28,770 nucleotides of DNA, taken from assembly GCA_016706685.1 (NCBI GenBank), contig JADJJE010000006.1, positions 1 through 28,770 of the forward strand, given 5' to 3'. Position 1 is the stretch's first letter. Every line of letters starts with the position of its first letter. The notes below the pieces were generated by a model. The model worked only from the letters and a program-made list of their open reading frames with translations, was not told the DNA's origin and searched no databases. The position numbers and the translations under genes were made by a program. The stretch is from Sandaracinaceae bacterium. Its GTDB lineage: Bacteria > Myxococcota_A > Polyangia > Polyangiales > Houyiibacteriaceae. This document shows, piece after piece, positions 17,891 to 25,556 of this stretch.

Positions 17891-18598
17891 ATGACGTATT
17901 CATCTCGCTGGGTTGGGGTCTCCGTGTTGGCTGTGGCGTTCGTTGTGGGTTGCGGCGGGAGCCAGGGGAGCCAGGCATCCACGCCTCGACCCGCAGTCGC
18001 GAACCCGACCGCGTTCCCGCCGTGGACGCAGCCCGACACGCGGGCGGTCTTCACCGAGCTCTCCATCGACCTCGATGGTGTTCCGGGCCAGAGCCGCCCC
18101 GACGTCGAGTCGTTTCGTCAGCCGCATTTGGATCTGGCGGAAGCCATGTTCGACACACAGACCGTCGAACAGTTCGTCCCGGCAGAGGACGGCTCGTCAC
18201 GAGGCATCCTCGTTCTCACGCACGTTCGCCGTTACGAGTACCTGGCGGGGGACACGATCTACACGTACCAAGACGTCCACTTGTCGCTCACCGTGGAGGT
18301 GCGGGTGTACGACCTCCGTGATGTGGAGCGCGAGTCGCGCTTCGATGGCCTCCGTCAGACCACGGTTCCTGTGCTGCACACGGGAGAGGCGCCGACCATC
18401 GCCCAGGCCACCTTCGACCTCGGTATCGATGTGTACCAGCCCAACGAGAATCGCGCGGAGGTTTGGCGTAGCGACATCGCCACCGAAGTGGCACGCCAGA
18501 TCCTGGTTCACTCGGCGCCCGCCTTGCAGGAGGGCGCCGAGGCCTCGCGGCAGCCGCGCGAAGGCGCTGCAAACCCTCTAGAGCTGGCCCCCAACTGA
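17891..18598 (+). CDS. Small lipoprotein of unknown function
   Basis: 235 aa; ATG at 17891 with a purine-rich ribosome site (AAGGAAGAAGGA) just upstream. The signal 'SVLAVAFVVGC' is a good lipobox (V-V-G-C), followed by a short Gly/Ser/Pro linker. The mature part is mixed alpha/beta, with strands such as 'RGILVLTHVRRYEYL', 'VHLSLTVEVRVYDLRD' and a late helix 'SDIATEVARQILVHS'. The 'TIYTYQDVHLSLTVEVRV' strand followed by a C-terminal helix recalls LptE- or LpoB-like outer-membrane assembly lipoproteins, but no diagnostic motif is present and I do not assign a family. A single cysteine (the lipidated one plus none obvious later) argues against disulfides. It converges on fadH. Confidence 0.7.
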   Translation: MTYSSRWVGVSVLAVAFVVGCGGSQGSQASTPRPAVANPTAFPPWTQPDTRAVFTELSIDLDGVPGQSRPDVESFRQPHLDLAEAMFDTQTVEQFVPAEDGSSRGILVLTHVRRYEYLAGDTIYTYQDVHLSLTVEVRVYDLRDVERESRFDGLRQTTVPVLHTGEAPTIAQATFDLGIDVYQPNENRAEVWRSDIATEVARQILVHSAPALQEGAEASRQPREGAANPLELAPN

Positions 18599-18618
18599 AC
18601 CGCAGCGTGCGCGGCGTG

Positions 18619-18662
18619 GAGGCCGGGTGGTCCGTCTCTGGCGGCACCTCAGCCCCGGCCTC
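18619..18662. terminator. Probable bidirectional terminator
   Basis: A perfect 9-bp stem, GAGGCCGGG (18619-18627) with CCCGGCCTC (18654-18662), encloses 26 nt. It fills the gap between two converging stops (18598 + and 18672 -). The large loop and lack of a T-run lower confidence. Confidence 0.4.
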
Positions 18663-18671
18663 AGCCCCGCG

Positions 18672-20699
18672 TCACAGCCGCGCGGCCAGCTCGGCGCCTT
18701 GCGCGATGGCCCGCTTCGCGTCCAGCTCCGCGGCCAGGTCCGCGCCGCCGATCGCGTGCACGCCGCCCCGCTCGCGCTTGCCGCGCTTGCCAGCGCCCTC
18801 GGGCACCAGGTCGCGCACGGACACCTGCCCGGCGCACAGGATGATGTGGTCCACCTCGAGCAGCTCGGCCTTGCCCCCGCGCCGAATGTGCAGGCCCAGG
18901 TCGTCGATGCGCTCGTAGGTCACGCCGTCGAGCATGCGCACGCCGCCGCGCTGGAGCGCGATCTTGTGCACCCAGCCGGTGGTGCGGCCGGGGCCGGAGC
19001 CCATTTTCTTCAGGCCCTCGCTGCGCTGCAGCATGGTGATGGTGCGGCGCGGCTTCTCCACGGGCCTCGCGCAGGCCGCCGGGGAGTCGCCGCTCGGGTC
19101 CACGCCCCACTCGGCGCACCAGGCCTCGAGGCTCATGTCCGGGTCCTGCAGCAGGTACTCGCACACGTCCACGCCGATGCCGCCCGAGCCGATCACCGCC
19201 ACGCGCTTTCCCACCGGCTTCTTGTCGCGCAGCACGTCGGTGTAGCGCAGCACCTTCGGGTGCTCGATGCCGGGGATGCTGGGCACGCGCGGCACCACGC
19301 CGGTCGCCACGATGACGTCATCGAAGCCGCTGAGCTCCTGCTGGCTCGGGCGCGTGTCGAGGCGCAGCGTGACGCCGGTGCGCTCCACCTCGTGTTGGTA
19401 GTAGCGCAGCGTCTCGCGAAACTCTTCCTTGCCCGGCACGGCGGCGGCCATGCGGAACTGCCCGCCGATGGCGCTGGCCGCTTCGAACAGGGTCACGTGG
19501 TGCCCGCGATCGGCGGCGACGGTCGCTGCCGAGAGGCCCGCCATGCCGGCGCCCACCACGGCGATGCGGCGGGGTGTGGTGGCCCGCGGGTAGAGCAGCT
19601 CGCTCTCACGTGCGGCCCGTGGGTTCACCATGCAGGTGGCGCGCTTCAACGAGAACGTGTGGTCCAAGCACGCCTGGTTGCAGGCGATGCAGGTGTTGAT
19701 GGCCTCGGGCTTGCCAGCCGCCGCCTTCATCACGAAGTACGGGTCGGCCAGCAGCGGGCGCGCCATGGACACCATGTCCGCGTCGCCATCGGCCAAGATG
19801 GACTCGGCCACCTCGGGCGTGTTGATGCGGTTGGACGCGATCACGGGCACCGTCAGCGCGCGCTTGAGCCGGCCCGTGACCTCACGGAACGCGCCGCGGG
19901 GCACGGACGTGACGATGGTGGGCACGCGCGCCTCGTGCCAGCCGATGCCGGTGCTCAGCAGCGTGATGCCGGCTTCCTGCAGCGCCATCGCCATGGTCTC
20001 CACCTCGTCGTAGGTGTTGCCACCTTCGACCAGGTCCATGATGGACAGGCGGTACATCACGATGAAGTTGGGGCCCACCTCGCGACGGACTGCGCGCACG
20101 ATCTCGACGGGAAAGCGCATGCGCCCGTGGATGTCGCCGCCCCAGCGGTCCTTGCGCTCGTTCACGCGGCGGCACGCGAACTGGTTCAGCAGGTAGCCCT
20201 CGCTGCCCATGATCTCCACGCCGTCGTAGCCCGCGCGCTTGGCGATGGCCGCGCTGCGCGCGAAGTCGTCGATGGTGGAGAGGATCTGCGCCTCGCTCAT
20301 GGCCTTCGGCTTGAACGGGTTGATGGGCGACTTCTTGGCGCTGGCCGACACCGACCACGGGTGGTGCGCGTAGCGGCCCGTGTGGATGAGCTGGAGCGCG
20401 ATCTTGCCGCCGTGCTCATGCACTGCGCGCGTGACCAGCTGGTGCGGCAGCACGTCGCCGGGCTGGTTCACGACTCCGGAGCCCGGGTAGAACCAGGCGC
20501 GGCGGTTCACGCTGAGCCCGCCGGTGACCATGAGCCCTACGCCCCCCTTGGCGCGCTCTGCGAAGTACGCTGCGAGCTTCGGGTAGTTCCAGAAGCGGTC
20601 CTCGAGGCCGGTGTGCATGGAGCCCATGACCACGCGGTTGCGCAGCGTGGTGAAGCCGAGATCCAGAGGCGAGAGCAGGTGCGGGAAGGGCTGGGACAT
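18672..20699 (-). CDS. fadH: NADPH-dependent 2,4-dienoyl-CoA reductase
   Basis: 675 aa (E. coli FadH is 672). The enzyme reduces 2,4-dienoyl-CoA during beta-oxidation of polyunsaturated fatty acids, using FMN, FAD and a 4Fe-4S cluster. The N-terminal TIM barrel (Oxidored_FMN) carries 'GYDGVEIMGSEGYLLNQF' (Tyr169, equivalent to E. coli Tyr166) and 'GIGWHEARVPT' (His255, E. coli His252). Cluster ligands are Cys337, 340, 344 and 356 in 'CIACNQACLDHTF' plus 'ATCMVNP', three residues on from the E. coli positions. FAD and NADPH sites are 'VVGAGMAGLSAATVA' and 'VIGSGGIGVDVCEYL'. I chose ATG 20699 ('MSQPFPHLLSP') over the upstream in-frame start because homology begins there and AGGA precedes it. 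It is divergent from a TetR gene that probably regulates it. Confidence 0.95.
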   Translation of the reverse strand: MSQPFPHLLSPLDLGFTTLRNRVVMGSMHTGLEDRFWNYPKLAAYFAERAKGGVGLMVTGGLSVNRRAWFYPGSGVVNQPGDVLPHQLVTRAVHEHGGKIALQLIHTGRYAHHPWSVSASAKKSPINPFKPKAMSEAQILSTIDDFARSAAIAKRAGYDGVEIMGSEGYLLNQFACRRVNERKDRWGGDIHGRMRFPVEIVRAVRREVGPNFIVMYRLSIMDLVEGGNTYDEVETMAMALQEAGITLLSTGIGWHEARVPTIVTSVPRGAFREVTGRLKRALTVPVIASNRINTPEVAESILADGDADMVSMARPLLADPYFVMKAAAGKPEAINTCIACNQACLDHTFSLKRATCMVNPRAARESELLYPRATTPRRIAVVGAGMAGLSAATVAADRGHHVTLFEAASAIGGQFRMAAAVPGKEEFRETLRYYQHEVERTGVTLRLDTRPSQQELSGFDDVIVATGVVPRVPSIPGIEHPKVLRYTDVLRDKKPVGKRVAVIGSGGIGVDVCEYLLQDPDMSLEAWCAEWGVDPSGDSPAACARPVEKPRRTITMLQRSEGLKKMGSGPGRTTGWVHKIALQRGGVRMLDGVTYERIDDLGLHIRRGGKAELLEVDHIILCAGQVSVRDLVPEGAGKRGKRERGGVHAIGGADLAAELDAKRAIAQGAELAARL

Positions 20700-20742
20700 G
20701 GTGCGATCCTGTCGTGGGCTCGAAGCGCAGGTAATCTGTACG

Positions 20743-20776
20743 GCGTTTAGATGACACCCCGTCTGAACGCTGTCAA
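20743..20776 (-). promoter_or_regulatory. fadH promoter with overlapping inverted-repeat operator
   Basis: On the minus strand TTGACA (complement of 20771-20776) lies 17 nt before CATCTA (complement of 20748-20753), a perfect -35 with a poor -10. Overlapping it is an inverted repeat, GCGTTTAGA (20743-20751) and TCTGAACGC (20762-20770), with 8 of 9 positions paired. A dimeric repressor bound there would cover the spacer. The obvious candidate is the TetR protein whose start is 18 bp further on. Confidence 0.5.
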
Positions 20777-20787
20777 GATCCCCCGCG

Positions 20788-21390
20788 ATGCCCCCCAAGA
20801 CGTCCCAGCGCTACCACCACGGAGACCTGCGCCCCACGCTGCTGCGCGAGGCCCAGGCCATGGTGCGCGAGGCGGGCCTCGACGGTCTCTCGCTCCGGCA
20901 GCTGGGGCTGCGCGCCGGAGTCAGCGCGTCGGCGCTCTACCACCACTTCGACAACAAGAACGCGCTGCTCTGCGCGCTGGCCGAGGAGGGCTTCACCAGC
21001 CTGGACCAGGTGCTGCAGCACGCGGCGAAGGATGCGTCGGGCAGCGCGCGCGACCAGACGCTGCGCTTCGTGCGCGCGTACGTGGGCTACGCGGCGGCCC
21101 ACCCCGAGATCTACGACCTCATGTTCGGGCGCAGCATCTGGAAGGCGGGCGACCCGACCGAGAGCTTGCGCGCACTCGCGTTCGAGACCTTTCGCCGCTA
21201 CGTGGACTACGTGAGCGCCATGGACCCGCACGTCGGCCGCGGGAAGCCCGGTCTGCGGCGCGCGCAGGCTCGCTGGGCCACGGTGCACGGCCTCTGCCGC
21301 TTGGTCATCGATGGCGTCTACGCCGACGGCGCGGACCTTGCTGGAATGACGGCGGCTACAGCGGACCTGTTGGTGGGCGCGACGGACTGA
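20788..21390 (+). CDS. TetR/AcrR-family regulator, probable fadH repressor
   Basis: 200 aa. The N-terminal domain has 'YHHGDLRPTLLREAQAMVRE', then 'LSLRQLGLRAGVSASALYHH' with 'FDNKNALLCALAEEGF', a textbook TetR helix-turn-helix. The opening 'YHHGDLR' and the later 'AYVGYAAAHPEIYDLMFG' are typical of members with a TetR_C_33 (WHG) ligand domain (PF13305). ATG 20788 is the start that begins just before the conserved 'RYHHGDL'; no strong ribosome site precedes it. Divergent from fadH across 88 bp containing an inverted repeat, so it likely senses a fatty acid or acyl-CoA and represses fadH and itself (inference from arrangement). Confidence 0.88.
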   Translation: MPPKTSQRYHHGDLRPTLLREAQAMVREAGLDGLSLRQLGLRAGVSASALYHHFDNKNALLCALAEEGFTSLDQVLQHAAKDASGSARDQTLRFVRAYVGYAAAHPEIYDLMFGRSIWKAGDPTESLRALAFETFRRYVDYVSAMDPHVGRGKPGLRRAQARWATVHGLCRLVIDGVYADGADLAGMTAATADLLVGATD

Positions 21391-21513
21391 ACTGGCTTCA
21401 GGCAGGCTTTCACCTCGCGGAAAACGCACGACCGCACGCAAGGGCGCGGGGCGAGCGCCGACAAGCCGAGGTGATGCTTCACCACAGCCCCCTCGTACCA
21501 AAGGCCGCGCGCC

Positions 21514-22518
21514 ATGGGTGAGCACGACACCCTGTTCAAGCGCGTGTTCAGCGTGCCGGAGTACGCGGCGGCCGAGCTGGCGAGCGTGCTGCCTCGCACG
21601 CTCGTGAGTGCGGTGGACCTGAGTCAGCTCGTCCTGGTGAACGGCTCGTTCGTGGACGAGACGATGCAGCACCGCCATGCGGACCTGCTTTTCCGCGCGC
21701 CCCGGCGCCGGAGCCGGAGTCGGGGCGCGCGGAAGGGACGGCGGCGCGGGGGGCAGGCGAAGATGGTCTACTTCTACTTCCTGTTCGAGCACCTGAGCCG
21801 GACGGACGCACTGGCAGCGTTTCGGCTGCTGCAATACATGGAGCGGATCTGGGCGCAGCTTCTGCGTGAGGATCCCACGCTGGAGACGTTGCCGCTGATC
21901 GTGCCGCTGGTGGTGCACCACGGGGCGGGCGGGTGGCGGGGGCCGCGGAGCCTGCATGAGATGATCGAGGGTGTCGACGAGTTCCCGGCGCTCCGGCCGT
22001 TTGTGCCGAACCTGGAGTTGCTGATCGACGACCTGGCGCTGCACACGGACGGTGAGCTTCAGCAGCGCCCGATGCCGCCCGTGCCCAAGCTGGCGACGTG
22101 GCTGCTGCGCGATGGCCGCGACGTTCGGGAGCTGCTGCGGCACGTGCCCGCGTGGGGAGCCGACCTGGAGCACGTCGCACGCGCGCAGCCAGGTGAACTT
22201 GTTGCGCTGCTGGGCTACATTCTTTTGGTGGCGGGCGTTGAGTCCTTGCAGGCCGTCCGCGACACAATCGTCCTCCATGCTCCCTCCACAGAGGCTTCCA
22301 TGATCTCTATTGCCGACCACCTCATCGAACAAGGGCGCGAGCTGGGCGACCTGAATGCGTTACGCAGGGTGCTTCGGCTGCAGCTCACTAGCCGCTTCGG
22401 GCCGTTGTCGGCGGAGTTCGAGACGCGGCTCAACGCGGCGGACTCCGAGCGGCTGGAGTTGGCCGTGTCGCGCGTGCTCACTGCGGCACACCCCGCCGAC
22501 GTGCTGCCTTCGGACTGA
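21514..22518 (+). CDS. Rpn/YhgA-family nuclease (Transposase_31, PD-(D/E)XK)
   Basis: 334 aa. The opening 'HDTLFKRVFSVPEYAAAELA', then 'LVNGSFVDE', 'RHADLLF' and 'YFYFLFEHLSR' followed by 'FRLLQYMERIWAQLL' and 'LPLIVPLVVHHGAGGW' match the N-terminal nuclease region of Rpn (YhgA-like, PF04754). E. coli RpnA-E promote RecA-independent recombination and are DNA endonucleases; some act in phage defence. Candidate catalytic residues are the Asp in 'ADLLF' and the Glu in 'LFEH'. Between these strands is an unusual ~20-residue Arg/Gly/Ser-rich insertion (nt ~21700-21760). The C-terminal helical half ends in 'FGPLSAEFETRLNAADSERL', as in longer family members. No transposon ends were seen, so it is not an active IS. 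It stands alone, 123 bp after the TetR gene. Confidence 0.82.
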   Translation: MGEHDTLFKRVFSVPEYAAAELASVLPRTLVSAVDLSQLVLVNGSFVDETMQHRHADLLFRAPRRRSRSRGARKGRRRGGQAKMVYFYFLFEHLSRTDALAAFRLLQYMERIWAQLLREDPTLETLPLIVPLVVHHGAGGWRGPRSLHEMIEGVDEFPALRPFVPNLELLIDDLALHTDGELQQRPMPPVPKLATWLLRDGRDVRELLRHVPAWGADLEHVARAQPGELVALLGYILLVAGVESLQAVRDTIVLHAPSTEASMISIADHLIEQGRELGDLNALRRVLRLQLTSRFGPLSAEFETRLNAADSERLELAVSRVLTAAHPADVLPSD

Positions 22519-22697
22519 GCGTCGCGTCTGTCGGCGCGCACGCCGCGGTTCGCGAGGTGGGTCTGATGGCGTCTCGCTGCGGCGGCTGGCCCAGCGTGGG
22601 GGTCTGCACGCAGCCGCAGCGGACCAGCTGGCGGGGGTGAGCGACTGAGCAGCGCGTGTTTTGGCGACCGAGTCCGTAATGAGGACTTGAACGGGCC

Positions 22698-22955
22698 TCA
22701 CCCCACGCCTGCGAATAGCGAGCTGGTCGTCATGCCGAGACCTGCGCCGATCCGGTGCAGCGATCGGAACGTGATGTTGATCCTCCCGCTCTCGACCCGT
22801 GCCAGGTACGCGGGATCGAGCCCTGTGGCTTCCGACATCGCCTCAAGCGTCCACCCGCGTCGATCACGCTCACGTCGGATCGCCGCGCCGAGGGCACGCA
22901 GTTCCCTCTCCGCTTCGTCGGAGGTGTGGGATCGAGTTCCTTGACGACGCGGCAC
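22698..22955 (-). CDS. XRE-family HTH regulator
   Basis: 85 aa, essentially one Cro/C1-type helix-turn-helix: 'LGAAIRRERDRRGWTLEAMS' then 'EATGLDPAYLARVESGRINI' then 'TFRSLHRIGAGLGM'. The recognition-helix pattern with 'LARVESG' is classical. I place the start at the GTG at 22955 because no other in-frame ATG/GTG lies upstream before the stop near 23004; the ribosome site is poor. The start codon is part of a perfect 14-bp inverted repeat, suggesting autorepression. It is divergent from the 22992 lipoprotein gene and could control it. Small single-domain XRE proteins of this kind regulate mobile or accessory genes as well as core ones, so the target is open. Confidence 0.82.
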   Translation of the reverse strand: MPRRQGTRSHTSDEAERELRALGAAIRRERDRRGWTLEAMSEATGLDPAYLARVESGRINITFRSLHRIGAGLGMTTSSLFAGVG

Positions 22956-22966
22956 AGGAACCTGTG
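22953..22966. promoter_or_regulatory. Palindromic operator candidate CACAGG-AA-CCTGTG
   Basis: A perfect 6+2+6 inverted repeat that includes the GTG start codon (22953-22955, minus strand) of the XRE gene and lies 20 bp from the -35 of the divergent promoter. Short palindromes at such positions are typical XRE binding sites. No second copy was noticed in the window. Confidence 0.45.
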
Positions 22967-22985
22967 AAGCGCGTGTCGGTGGAAC

Positions 22986-23014
22986 TTGACCATGACACAG
23001 AAATCAATTTACTC
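22986..23014 (+). promoter_or_regulatory. Probable promoter for the 22992/23022 gene
   Basis: TTGACC (22986-22991), a 17-nt spacer and TTTACT (23009-23014) lie in an AT-rich island (22995-23025) that stands out in this GC-rich window. If real, transcription would start near 23021, so translation would begin at the ATG at 23022 as a leaderless message rather than at 22992. Confidence 0.35.
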
Positions 23015-23783
23015 TGTTGTGATGTGGGACACCTACGTAAAGCGCGCGCCATCCAAAACGTCGTTTGCGCTTCTTGTTGCGCTCGTTGCGGGCTGTTCGG
23101 GAGACGAAGGTCCCCGGCCACTCGCCGGAGACCCCTCCTTGCCAAACGAAGTCGTCTCCCACGTTGACGTGGGCCCGACGAACGTGGTCGTCCCGCCCGA
23201 AGCGGGTTCAGAGGCCACCGAGCCCGCCGACACCGCCGAAGCGGAACCCTCGCAGTTGACCCTTACTCAGGGGGCAAACCTCAGGACCATCTACGAGGAG
23301 GTGCTCCAGGGATGCGGACGAAACGGTTGCAGTCCGCAAGCCACTAGCGCTCTGCGTCGAGCTGACATCCACATGTCTGTCGCTGTCGATTCCGGGTTGA
23401 TCCAGCACTATCGTTTCAGCGAGCGCACCTTGCCGTGCTACGTGAGCGATTCCAACAGAGAGCGTGGGGACAACCACGAACTGCACATCGCCTGCGACCT
23501 CGAGGTGACACACGTATCGCCACCGCCGGCCGACGAAGGTGCGCGTGTCGCCGCGGCCCCCGATGTCCAAGCTGAGTGTCGCACGTCAGACGGCCGCGCA
23601 ATCCTCGACGTAGCCGACATCGCGTTCTCCACAGATCTTTCGGCCAGCCCTCTTGACGCCCCCGTGCTCGCAACCGCTTCGAACGTGATGCGCTGTTGGC
23701 TCCATGGGGGAGAGCAACTCTTCATCGAGCTAAAGAGGCAGCGGCGATCGACGTCGTTCGATGGGTACGGCTATGGATACTGA
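22992..23783 (+). CDS. Lipoprotein of unknown function
   Basis: 263 aa from ATG 22992, or 253 aa from ATG 23022; the choice depends on whether the AT-rich stretch at 22995-23025 is a promoter. Either start gives a lipoprotein signal 'SFALLVALVAGCSGD' with lipobox V-A-G-C. A Pro/Ala/Glu-rich linker (~40-85) leads to a folded part with six cysteines: 'VLQGCGRNGCSPQ', 'LPCYVSD', 'HIACDLEV', 'AECRTSD' and 'MRCWLHGGEQLFIEL'. The end is a glycine/tyrosine tail, 'DGYGYGY'. I do not recognise a family. It overlaps the next gene by 11 nt, so the two are co-translated and may work together in the envelope. Base composition here is a little less GC-rich than in the flanking genes by eye. Confidence 0.7.
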   Translation: MTQKSIYSVVMWDTYVKRAPSKTSFALLVALVAGCSGDEGPRPLAGDPSLPNEVVSHVDVGPTNVVVPPEAGSEATEPADTAEAEPSQLTLTQGANLRTIYEEVLQGCGRNGCSPQATSALRRADIHMSVAVDSGLIQHYRFSERTLPCYVSDSNRERGDNHELHIACDLEVTHVSPPPADEGARVAAAPDVQAECRTSDGRAILDVADIAFSTDLSASPLDAPVLATASNVMRCWLHGGEQLFIELKRQRRSTSFDGYGYGY

Positions 23784-25506
23784 ATTGGTGCGCTTGCGCG
23801 TCACGCAGGTGTCGATCGTCCTGCCGGTCGCACTGTTTGTGTTCGCCGCGCGCGGAACGCCGGCAATGGCTCAAGGGGATCAGTGCGCGAGAGAGGGCGC
23901 CCGAGTCGCCAACTGTCAAGAACACGCCGAGCAAGCGGCGGAACACCGGATGGGTTTGTGTGGGGATGCGTGTGAGCGACAGGCCTATCAGTGCTCGCGT
24001 CAAGCTCGCGGATCATACGCGAGGGAATTGTGTGATGAGCGGGAGGGGATCTGTTTCGACGAACGCTGCGCCTCGGGTAGGGTGACGCCCGAGCGCCTAG
24101 AGCGGATTTGCCAGGCCGAGTATCGGGCCCACGACGCGTGCGTCGATAGGCAAGAGGCTCATGCGGCCGAGGCTCAACGTCAGCGAGCAAGCGAGCACGC
24201 CTCTGCGGCGAGGCGATACCTCGAAGAGGCCCAGGGTCTACGTGCACTGGCTAATCTTGAAGGTGCAGAGGCCGCGCTTCAGCGTGGTGATGGGGATGCT
24301 CGCAACGCGGGGGAGGCTTCCGCAAGCCTGAGAGCGTCCTTCCAGGCAGAGCGCGAGCTTGTCGCGGAGACGGTCGTACGCGGTGCCCTCGAGCGCGCCC
24401 GGGCGGCCGCAGTCGTCCACGACTTGGAGACGCAGATCCGGTCGTTGGAGGAAGTCGTGGGCATCATGTCGAGGACCGGTTCAGCGCAAGCGGAACTGTC
24501 CACCGTGTTTGCGGACTATGAGGAGTCGGCTCTAGAGCGTGCCATCGAATTGGCAAATGAGGCTGCCGCCACGCAGCGGTGGGATGGCGCCGTAGAGGCG
24601 TTGATCTGGACGTCTCGGGTGACGTTCCTAAAATCGAGGCCGAGCGCCCTGTTTGCAGGTCGGTTGCGCGAGACCGGAATGAGAGTGCACCAAGCAGCGC
24701 TGGACGCATGCATTGAAGCCGCGGCCCAGGGCCGCCTGGACGCGCTTCCCGCTCTGGAGCGTACCGTCACGGCCATCGAGGAAAGCGTCAGACCTGATTC
24801 GGCGTTCCGGGCTGAGATGACCAGACATCGTCTAGAGACGAACGATCAACTCAGGCGCCTCGAGATGGAAGGCCGATTGACGGAGGCTAGAGCGTATCGC
24901 GAGGCTGGGAACCTGGCCGGTGCTCAAGCCTCGCTGAGCCTCGCTGAAGAGGCGGTGGGACGGATGGGCGCTACGTCGGCCGACCGTGTGAGGATCGTCC
25001 GTGAGGAGGAGGCGATTCGACGTGCGGGGCTTGAGCCGCTGCTCGTGACAGCGCGTCAACTGGAGAGACAGGGTGAATATAGGTCGGCGCTCAACCTCTA
25101 TCTTGAAGTTGGAGCCCTCCAAGAAGCGCGGGCAGGCATCCAGCGGATCGAAGACCGTCGTCGATTCCCACGACGAGCACGACGCTTCTCGCTCGTTCTA
25201 CCCGCTGGGGGACAGTTCTATGCTCGACGTCCAGGCGCTGGACTCGCGGTGCTCGCGGGCTATGTGGGGTCTGCCATCGGGACAGCGTTTCTCTTGCGCG
25301 CCTCCACGAACGAAAACGAGCGCTACGAACACTTCCTGACGACGGGAGAGTCCTCGGCTGCGGGACGGGCCCACCTGCGTTCCCGGCGTCTCTATCGCGC
25401 TGGGATGGGATTCGTCGGGGGGATCGGCATCACCTGGTTTATCAGCTTCTCGACCGCAGGCGGAATGGCGAGGCAATACAACGTCGAGGTACTTGGCCTC
25501 CCGTAG
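23773..25506 (+). CDS. Secreted/membrane protein: cysteine-rich head, long coiled coil, C-terminal membrane hairpin
   Basis: 577 aa from ATG 23773 (alternative ATG 23761). A Sec signal 'VSIVLPVALFVFAARG' ends at 'PAMAQG'. Residues ~38-140 hold ten cysteines ('CGDACERQAYQC', 'LCDEREGICFDERC'), then a long Ala/Glu/Arg-rich helical region (~140-470), probably coiled coil with TPR-like helical pairs ('ALNLYLEVGALQEARAGI'). The C-terminal part has 'LVLPAGGQFYARRPGAGLAV' and two hydrophobic segments ('LAGYVGSAIGTAFLL', 'GMGFVGGIGITWFISF'); the Gly-Gly-Gln-Phe-Tyr turn is typical of the small TM2/DUF5683-like membrane hairpin seen at the end of several bacterial periplasmic TPR proteins. So the bulk should lie in the periplasm, tethered to the inner membrane. 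Function unknown. It overlaps the preceding lipoprotein gene by 11 nt. Confidence 0.75.
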   Translation: MDTELVRLRVTQVSIVLPVALFVFAARGTPAMAQGDQCAREGARVANCQEHAEQAAEHRMGLCGDACERQAYQCSRQARGSYARELCDEREGICFDERCASGRVTPERLERICQAEYRAHDACVDRQEAHAAEAQRQRASEHASAARRYLEEAQGLRALANLEGAEAALQRGDGDARNAGEASASLRASFQAERELVAETVVRGALERARAAAVVHDLETQIRSLEEVVGIMSRTGSAQAELSTVFADYEESALERAIELANEAAATQRWDGAVEALIWTSRVTFLKSRPSALFAGRLRETGMRVHQAALDACIEAAAQGRLDALPALERTVTAIEESVRPDSAFRAEMTRHRLETNDQLRRLEMEGRLTEARAYREAGNLAGAQASLSLAEEAVGRMGATSADRVRIVREEEAIRRAGLEPLLVTARQLERQGEYRSALNLYLEVGALQEARAGIQRIEDRRRFPRRARRFSLVLPAGGQFYARRPGAGLAVLAGYVGSAIGTAFLLRASTNENERYEHFLTTGESSAAGRAHLRSRRLYRAGMGFVGGIGITWFISFSTAGGMARQYNVEVLGLP

Positions 25507-25534
25507 GCCGCACGAGGCCGCACGAGGCCGCACG
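25506..25534. repeat. Short tandem repeat GGCCGCACGA x2.9
   Basis: Three near-perfect 10-bp units begin at the last base of the stop codon at 25506 and fill half of the gap between two converging genes. It may be slippage-prone; no function is apparent. Confidence 0.7.
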
Positions 25535-25556
25535 CGTGGCAGACTGAGCTGCGACG

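Noticed and set aside
18627..20750. Long open frame (707 codons) on the plus strand opposite fadH
   Set aside because: It is the antisense shadow of fadH: its His/Ala/Arg/Val-rich text has no domain, and the minus strand carries every FadH motif.
20773..22332. 519-codon open frame on the minus strand across the TetR and Rpn genes
   Set aside because: It spans two unrelated genes and their gap in antisense and has low-complexity Arg/Pro/His text; high GC makes such frames common.
21514..22518. Active transposon suggested by the 'putative transposase' label of the Rpn family
   Set aside because: No terminal inverted repeats or target duplications were seen, and Rpn proteins are nucleases not tied to an element.
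22519..22697. Possible small gene between the Rpn and XRE genes
   Set aside because: The only open frame there overlaps the Rpn end out of frame, has no ribosome site and no family; I see nothing supported in this gap.
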